From NCBI RefSeq assembly GCF_003443735.1, contig NZ_CP031969.1, positions 6,014,001 to 6,078,000 on the forward strand: DNA of 64,000 nt, read 5' to 3'. Positions 60,033 to 64,000 of this stretch are shown one piece after another; within the stretch, counting starts at the first letter, position 1, and every line of letters starts with the position of its first letter. A program made the position numbers and the translations under genes. This stretch comes from Streptomyces sp. CC0208. Lineage in GTDB: Bacteria > Actinomycetota > Actinomycetes > Streptomycetales > Streptomycetaceae. The notes beneath the pieces were generated by a model, which made no database searches, was not told where the DNA came from, and saw only the letters and a list, made by a program, of their open reading frames with translations.

Positions 60033-62135
60033 CTACCGCTCGACCGTCTCCAACCGCACCGCGCACGCCTTGAACTCCGGCATCCGGGACGTCGGGTCGA
60101 GGGCCGGGTTGGTGAGGGTGTTGGCGCGTCCCTCGCCGTACCAGTGGAAGGGCATGAAGACGGTGTCGGGGCGGATGCCGAGCGTGATGCGGGCCGGTGC
60201 CACGGCCCTTCCGCGCCGCGAGACCACGGCCACCGGGTCGCCCTCGGCCGCCCCCAGCCGCTCCGCGAGCCGCGGGTGCAGCTCCACGAACGGGCCCGGC
60301 GCGGCGGCGTTCAGCTCGTCCACGCGGCGGGTCTGCGCGCCGGACTGGTACTGGGCCACGACCCGGCCGGTCGTCAGCAGCACCGGGTACTCCTCGTCGG
60401 GCTCCTCGGCGATCGCCCGGTGCGAGACGGGGACGAAGCGGGCGCGGCCGTCGGAGTGGGCGAAGCGGTCCAGGAAGAGGCGTGCGGTGCCGGGGTGCAC
60501 ATCCTGATCACCGGCGGTCACGTCCTTCTCCGGTGTCGGGCACGGCCAGAACACCCCGTTCTCCTCCGCCAGTCGCCGGTAGGTGATCCCGGAGTAGTCG
60601 GCCGGACCGCCCGCGCTCGCCCGGCGCAGCTCCTCGAAGACCTCCTCGGGGTCGGTCGGGAAGCCCTTCTCCACCCCGAGGCGGTCGGCGAGTTCGTGCA
60701 TGACCTCCAGGTCGCTGCGGATGCCGTCCGGCGGGGTGATCGCCTGCCGGCGCAGCAGTACCCGCCCCTCCAGATTGGTCGTGGTGCCCGTCTCCTCGGC
60801 CCACTGGGTGACCGGCAGGACCACGTCCGCGAGGGCCGCCGTCTCCGACAGGACGACGTCACAGACGGCAAGGAAGTCGAGGGACTTGATGCGCTCCTCG
60901 ATGTGCGCTGCGTGCGGTGCCGACACCACCGGGTTGGAGCCCATCAGCAGCAGCGACCTGATGTCGGTGCCGAGCGCGTCGAGCAACTCGTAGGCGCTGC
61001 GCCCCGGTCCGGGCAGCGAGTCGGGGTCCACGCCCCACACCTCGGCGACATGCGCCCGCGCCGCCGGGTCGTCCAGCTTGCGGTAGCCGGGCAACTGGTC
61101 GGCCTTCTGGCCGTGTTCGCGCCCGCCCTGCCCGTTGCCCTGCCCGGTCAGACAGCCGTAACCGCTGAACGGCCGTCCCGCCCGTCCGGTCGCCAGGCAC
61201 AGGTTGATCCACGCGCTCACCGTGTCGGTGCCCTTGGACTGCTGCTCGGGCCCGCGCGCGGTGAGCACCATCGCGGACTCGGGTTCGCAGAACAGCCTTA
61301 CGGTCTCCCGCAGTTGGGGTACCGGCACGCCGGTGATCCGCTCCACGTACTCCGGCCAGTGGGCCATCGCGGCGGCCCGCGCGTCCTCCCAGCCGACCGT
61401 GCGCTCGGCGATGTACGCCTCGTCCGTGCGCCCTTCCGCCACCACCAGGTGCAGCAGCCCGAGCGCGAGAGCCAGGTCCGTGCCGGGGCGGGGCATCAGA
61501 TGCAGGTCGGCCTGCTCGGCGGTCCTGGTGCGGCGCGGGTCGACGACGATCAACGTGCCGCCGTTCTCCCGTAGTTCGGTGAAGAACCGCAGGGACGGCG
61601 GCATGGTCTCGGCGAGGTTCGAGCCGACCAGGATCACACAGCCGGACTTCGGGATGTCCTCCAGCGGGAACGGCAGCCCGCGGTCCAGGCCGAACGCCTT
61701 CATGCCGCCGGCCGCCGCGGACGACATGCAGAAGCGCCCGTTGTAGTCGATCTGCGAGGTGCCGAGGACGACCCGGGCGAACTTGCCGAGCGTGTACGCC
61801 TTCTCGTTGGTGAGGCCGCCCCCGCCGAAGACCCCGCACGCGTCCGGGCCATGCTCCGTGCGCGTGCGGGACAACTCCCCGGCGATCCGGTCCAGCGCCT
61901 CGTCCCAGGTCGCGGGCACCAGCGTGCCCCCGGAGCGCACCAACGGGGAGGTCAGACGCACCCGGGACGAGAGCACCGCGGGCGCCGTACGGCCCTTGCC
62001 GCACAGCGCGCCCCGGTTGACCGGGAAGTCCGCGCGCTCGCTCACCTCGACGGTCCCGTCCGGAGCCGGGGTCAGGTTCATGCCGCACTGCAGGGCGCAG
62101 TACGGGCAGTGCGTGGGCGTCGCGGAGTTCGGCAT
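60033..62135 (-). CDS. nasA: Assimilatory nitrate reductase catalytic subunit
   Basis: 700 residues, Mo-bisPGD enzyme reducing nitrate to nitrite in the cytosol. N-terminal [4Fe-4S] ligands CPYCALQCGM and LCGKGR; molybdopterin domains follow (GGGGLTNEKAYTLGKF, LVGSNLAETMPP, ARGPEQQSKGTD), and the C-terminal dinucleotide-binding domain (LLTTGRVVAQYQSG, LHPRLAERLGAAEGD). No Tat signal. GlnR-like box upstream. Product nitrite feeds NirBD. Confidence 0.95.
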   Translation of the reverse strand: MPNSATPTHCPYCALQCGMNLTPAPDGTVEVSERADFPVNRGALCGKGRTAPAVLSSRVRLTSPLVRSGGTLVPATWDEALDRIAGELSRTRTEHGPDACGVFGGGGLTNEKAYTLGKFARVVLGTSQIDYNGRFCMSSAAAGGMKAFGLDRGLPFPLEDIPKSGCVILVGSNLAETMPPSLRFFTELRENGGTLIVVDPRRTRTAEQADLHLMPRPGTDLALALGLLHLVVAEGRTDEAYIAERTVGWEDARAAAMAHWPEYVERITGVPVPQLRETVRLFCEPESAMVLTARGPEQQSKGTDTVSAWINLCLATGRAGRPFSGYGCLTGQGNGQGGREHGQKADQLPGYRKLDDPAARAHVAEVWGVDPDSLPGPGRSAYELLDALGTDIRSLLLMGSNPVVSAPHAAHIEERIKSLDFLAVCDVVLSETAALADVVLPVTQWAEETGTTTNLEGRVLLRRQAITPPDGIRSDLEVMHELADRLGVEKGFPTDPEEVFEELRRASAGGPADYSGITYRRLAEENGVFWPCPTPEKDVTAGDQDVHPGTARLFLDRFAHSDGRARFVPVSHRAIAEEPDEEYPVLLTTGRVVAQYQSGAQTRRVDELNAAAPGPFVELHPRLAERLGAAEGDPVAVVSRRGRAVAPARITLGIRPDTVFMPFHWYGEGRANTLTNPALDPTSRMPEFKACAVRLETVER

Positions 62136-62158
62136 GCTCCTCAGCGTGCGTCGGCCGT

Positions 62159-62196
62159 GTTACGCCGGGGACGGCTCCGTGTTACGCCACCGAGAC
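62159..62196 (-). promoter_or_regulatory. GlnR-like box of nasA
   Basis: On the plus strand GTTAC-n6-GACGG-n6-GTTAC-n6-GAGAC, all spacers exactly six bases: two perfect GTnAC and two GAAAC-like sites. It lies 23 bases before the nasA start. Confidence 0.72.
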
Positions 62197-62255
62197 GGCG
62201 ACCTCCCCCGTGACACCCCGGAGCGGTGAGGTGCGCGGGCCGCCCCGGGGTCACG

Positions 62256-62657
62256 TCAGCACTGGGGCAGGAAGCTCTGCACGCGTCCGGTGTCGAGGTA
62301 GTAGTCGCTGACGTACCGGGAGCCGCCGTAGAGCCGCGTCCAGATGGTGTAGCCGCTGACCGGGGTGCCGTAGGTCCAGCACTCCACCTCGACGATCGTC
62401 CCGTTGGGCAGGCTGCCGACGTTGGAGTAGCCGCTGCCGGGGCCGGAGCGGACGGTCAGGGTGCTGCCGGGGTTGATCTTGATGACATGGGCGCACAGGG
62501 ACTGGCTGTCGCTGCCGATGTCGGACGGGCACCGGAACGGGTCGGCGCTCGCGGACGGCGCGAACGTCAGCCCGGCACCCGCGGCGAGCAGCGCGGTGGC
62601 GACGACGGTGGCTGCCCTGCGACGCCTGGTCAGGGCGTGCTTGACGGACGAGAGCAT
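62256..62657 (-). CDS. Secreted SH3b-domain protein
   Basis: 133 residues. Signal peptide ending PSASADP; bacterial SH3 domain from INPGSTLTVRSGPGSGY; cysteines in FRCPS, SLCAH, VECWT and the C-terminal QC likely form disulfides. ATG 62657 with GGGGGAA upstream. Probably binds cell wall peptide. Small and without an enzymatic domain. Confidence 0.87.
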   Translation of the reverse strand: MLSSVKHALTRRRRAATVVATALLAAGAGLTFAPSASADPFRCPSDIGSDSQSLCAHVIKINPGSTLTVRSGPGSGYSNVGSLPNGTIVEVECWTYGTPVSGYTIWTRLYGGSRYVSDYYLDTGRVQSFLPQC

Positions 62658-62782
62658 GCTTTCCCCCTCGGTAGCAGTCGGACTCTCGTGCCCCATCATG
62701 CGCGGCGGTCGCCCGCCGCCGCCCGGGCTGTCGTGCACTTGTTCACCACATCGCCCCGTGCGGACGCCGAGCACCCGCTTGC

Positions 62783-63469
62783 TCAGCGGCCCGAGGCCAG
62801 CGCGTCCCTCACTCCGGTCTCCTTCGGCCCCAGGAACCGCGGGTCGGGCCGCACCGCCACGTCCAGGGCCGCCTTCGCCGCCGCGAAGATCTCCCGGGTG
62901 CCGCCGTAGTACCAGGTGGCGTCGTGCCTGGCGTCGACGCCGATGCCGTACGAGGTGACCCCCGCCGCCTGACAGAGGGCGACCGCGCGCCGGATGTGGA
63001 ACCCCTGACTGATCAGCACGGCCTGGTGCACGCCGAAGATCTTCCGGGCCCGGACGCAGGAGTCCCAGGTGTCGAAGCCGGCGTAGTCGCTGACGATCCG
63101 GGTGTCCGGGACGCCGTGCCGGGTCAGGTACGCGCGCATGGCGTCGGGCTCGTCGTAGTCCTCGCGGCTGTTGTCGCCGGTGACGAGGACGACCTCGATC
63201 CGGTTCTCCCGGTACAGCTTCGCCGCCGCGTCGAGCCGGTGGGCGAGATACGGCGACGGCTCGCCGTCCCACAGCCCGGCACCGAAGACGACGGCGACCT
63301 CGGTGCGCGGCACGTCGGCCGTCGTGCGCAGCCGGTCGCCCGTCACGACGTACATCCAGGTCGACGGCAGCAGCGCCAGCACACATCCCGCCATCACGGC
63401 CTGCACGAGCCTGCGCCGCCCGGCACGCGTGCGTGGCAGACGGGGTCTGCGTACCCTCGGCAGTCGCAT
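62783..63469 (-). CDS. SanA/YdcF family (DUF218) membrane protein
   Basis: 228 residues. N-terminal membrane helix (about 23-42), then a DUF218 domain with VFGAGLWDGEPSPYLAHRL, LVTGDNSREDYDE, TWDSCVRARKIFGV and VLISQGFHIRRAVALCQ. Family linked to envelope integrity and vancomycin exclusion in Escherichia coli. Exact biochemical role unknown. Confidence 0.92.
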   Translation of the reverse strand: MRLPRVRRPRLPRTRAGRRRLVQAVMAGCVLALLPSTWMYVVTGDRLRTTADVPRTEVAVVFGAGLWDGEPSPYLAHRLDAAAKLYRENRIEVVLVTGDNSREDYDEPDAMRAYLTRHGVPDTRIVSDYAGFDTWDSCVRARKIFGVHQAVLISQGFHIRRAVALCQAAGVTSYGIGVDARHDATWYYGGTREIFAAAKAALDVAVRPDPRFLGPKETGVRDALASGR

Positions 63470-63630
63470 GGGTGGTCCCTCCCGGGTCGGCTTTCGACAA
63501 CGAGAGACGTACCGTCAGGCCGCTCGGTTCGCCCGCCGATGGGTGACCAGCCTCACTGCCCGACGAGAATCCGCAGGTCACGCCGCCTCACACCCTCGCG
63601 CCCCGCATGGTGAACCGCCGGAAAGGCCGC

Positions 63631-63657
63631 GTTATTGCCGTGAAACGGGGTGGCAAC
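63631..63657 (+). promoter_or_regulatory. GlnR-like box before sirohydrochlorin chelatase
   Basis: GTTAT-n6-GAAAC-n6-GCAAC, five-base sites with exact 11-base periodicity, ending 22 bases before the chelatase ATG. Three sites, one a perfect GAAAC. Confidence 0.55.
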
Positions 63658-63679
63658 CTCAGGCCGTCACCATCGTTCC

Positions 63680-64000
63680 ATGAACCGGATCAGCAGCCAG
63701 CCCGGCCTCGTCTCCCTCGACGACAGGCGCCGCCCCCAGCCGCCCGCGCTCGTCCTGGTGGCCCACGGCAGCCGTGACCCGCGCACCCTGAAGACGGTTC
63801 ACGAACTCCTCGACCAGGTCCGCGAGCAGCGCCCCGACCTGCCGGTGCACCTGGGCCACATCGAGCTGAACGAGCCGCTGCTGCCCGACACGCTGGCGAA
63901 ACTCGGCGACGCCGAGGCGGTCCTGGTCCCGCTCCTCCTCTCCCGCGGCTACCACGTGAAGCGCGACATCCCGGAAATGGCGGCCGCCTCCCCGGCACGC
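63680..64000 (+). CDS. Sirohydrochlorin chelatase / CbiX-like (3' end outside window)
   Basis: 107 codons visible. LVLVAHGSRDPRTLKTVHEL has the metal-binding histidine of the chelatase family, HIELNEPLLPDTLAKL follows, and PLLLSRGYHVKRDIP holds the second. Inserts ferrous iron (siroheme) or cobalt into sirohydrochlorin. Proximity to nasA and a GlnR-like box suggest it serves siroheme for NirB. The gene runs past the window end. Confidence 0.9.
   Translation, partial: MNRISSQPGLVSLDDRRRPQPPALVLVAHGSRDPRTLKTVHELLDQVREQRPDLPVHLGHIELNEPLLPDTLAKLGDAEAVLVPLLLSRGYHVKRDIPEMAAASPAR

Noticed and set aside
1..64000. tRNA, rRNA, IS elements, prophage
   Set aside because: No clover-leaf sequences, transposases, integrases or phage structural genes were recognised.

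Overview
The window is very G+C-rich, with strong third-position G/C bias, GTG starts, purine-rich ribosome binding sites and many overlapping stop/start codons. Gene content (leuA, recO-uppS, zur-znuBCA, glyS, dusB, ppdK, nirBD, nasA, Scr1/DUF397 pair, Tat and LAxTG-type signals) points to a Streptomyces chromosome core arm. From memory the order resembles the leuA to nasA interval of Streptomyces coelicolor. No rRNA, tRNA, CRISPR array, insertion sequence or prophage was recognised. Almost all long open frames antisense to real genes are G+C artefacts and were left out.

Layout. 1-4.8 kb: 3' part of leuA with its terminator, a TerB-like protein, and an MMPL exporter. 4.8-6.7 kb: NarL-type two-component pair. 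6.7-12 kb: DapA-like aldolase/lyase, two fused gene remnants, class A beta-lactamase, Tat-exported TIM-barrel protein, secreted tripeptidyl-aminopeptidase-like hydrolase. 11.8-13.2 kb: DUF397/Scr1-type regulator pair with a divergent small protein. 13.2-17.3 kb: recO (with a duplicated 5' end), uppS, and a large M4 metalloprotease. 17.5-22.1 kb: zinc homeostasis (zur, znuB, znuC, znuA) and divergent glyS. 22.1-28.1 kb: a decayed small gene, secondary metabolism/stress-type enzymes and regulators (endonuclease-like phosphatase, aldo-keto reductase + TetR, MFS + MmyB-like regulator). 28.2-33.1 kb: membrane protein plus a 1451-residue P-type ATPase with an EHGP repeat. 33.1-43.3 kb: orphan protein, MFS exporter, dusB, membrane sulfatase/LTA-synthase-like protein flanked by dispersed repeats, two glycoside hydrolases and a divergent ROK regulator. 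43.4-46.5 kb: ppdK. 46.5-49.7 kb: small membrane protein, VOC protein, LAETG surface protein, SDR, LysE-type exporter. 49.7-54.1 kb: SDR remnant and the nitrite reductase operon. 54.4-59.6 kb: phosphotransferase-like kinase, class F sortase and its likely partner, FMN reductase under a MerR-type promoter, VOC protein, a 48-residue protein, and a second M4 protease. 59.6-64 kb: gamma-glutamylcyclotransferase-like protein, nasA, SH3 peptide, SanA/YdcF protein, and the 5' part of a sirohydrochlorin chelatase.

Functional links. Nitrate assimilation is the clearest system: NasA reduces nitrate, the FAD protein/NirB/NirD operon reduces nitrite, and the chelatase can supply siroheme for NirB. GlnR-like boxes with 11-bp periodicity precede all three units. 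Zinc uptake is controlled by Zur, with two Zur-like palindromes before znuA. The most unusual points are a 56-bp imperfect duplication of the recO start that makes a 19-residue overlapping leader ORF, a beta-lactamase whose Tat signal is preceded by a good ribosome binding site but an ATC instead of a normal start codon, and several gene remnants at indel scars.
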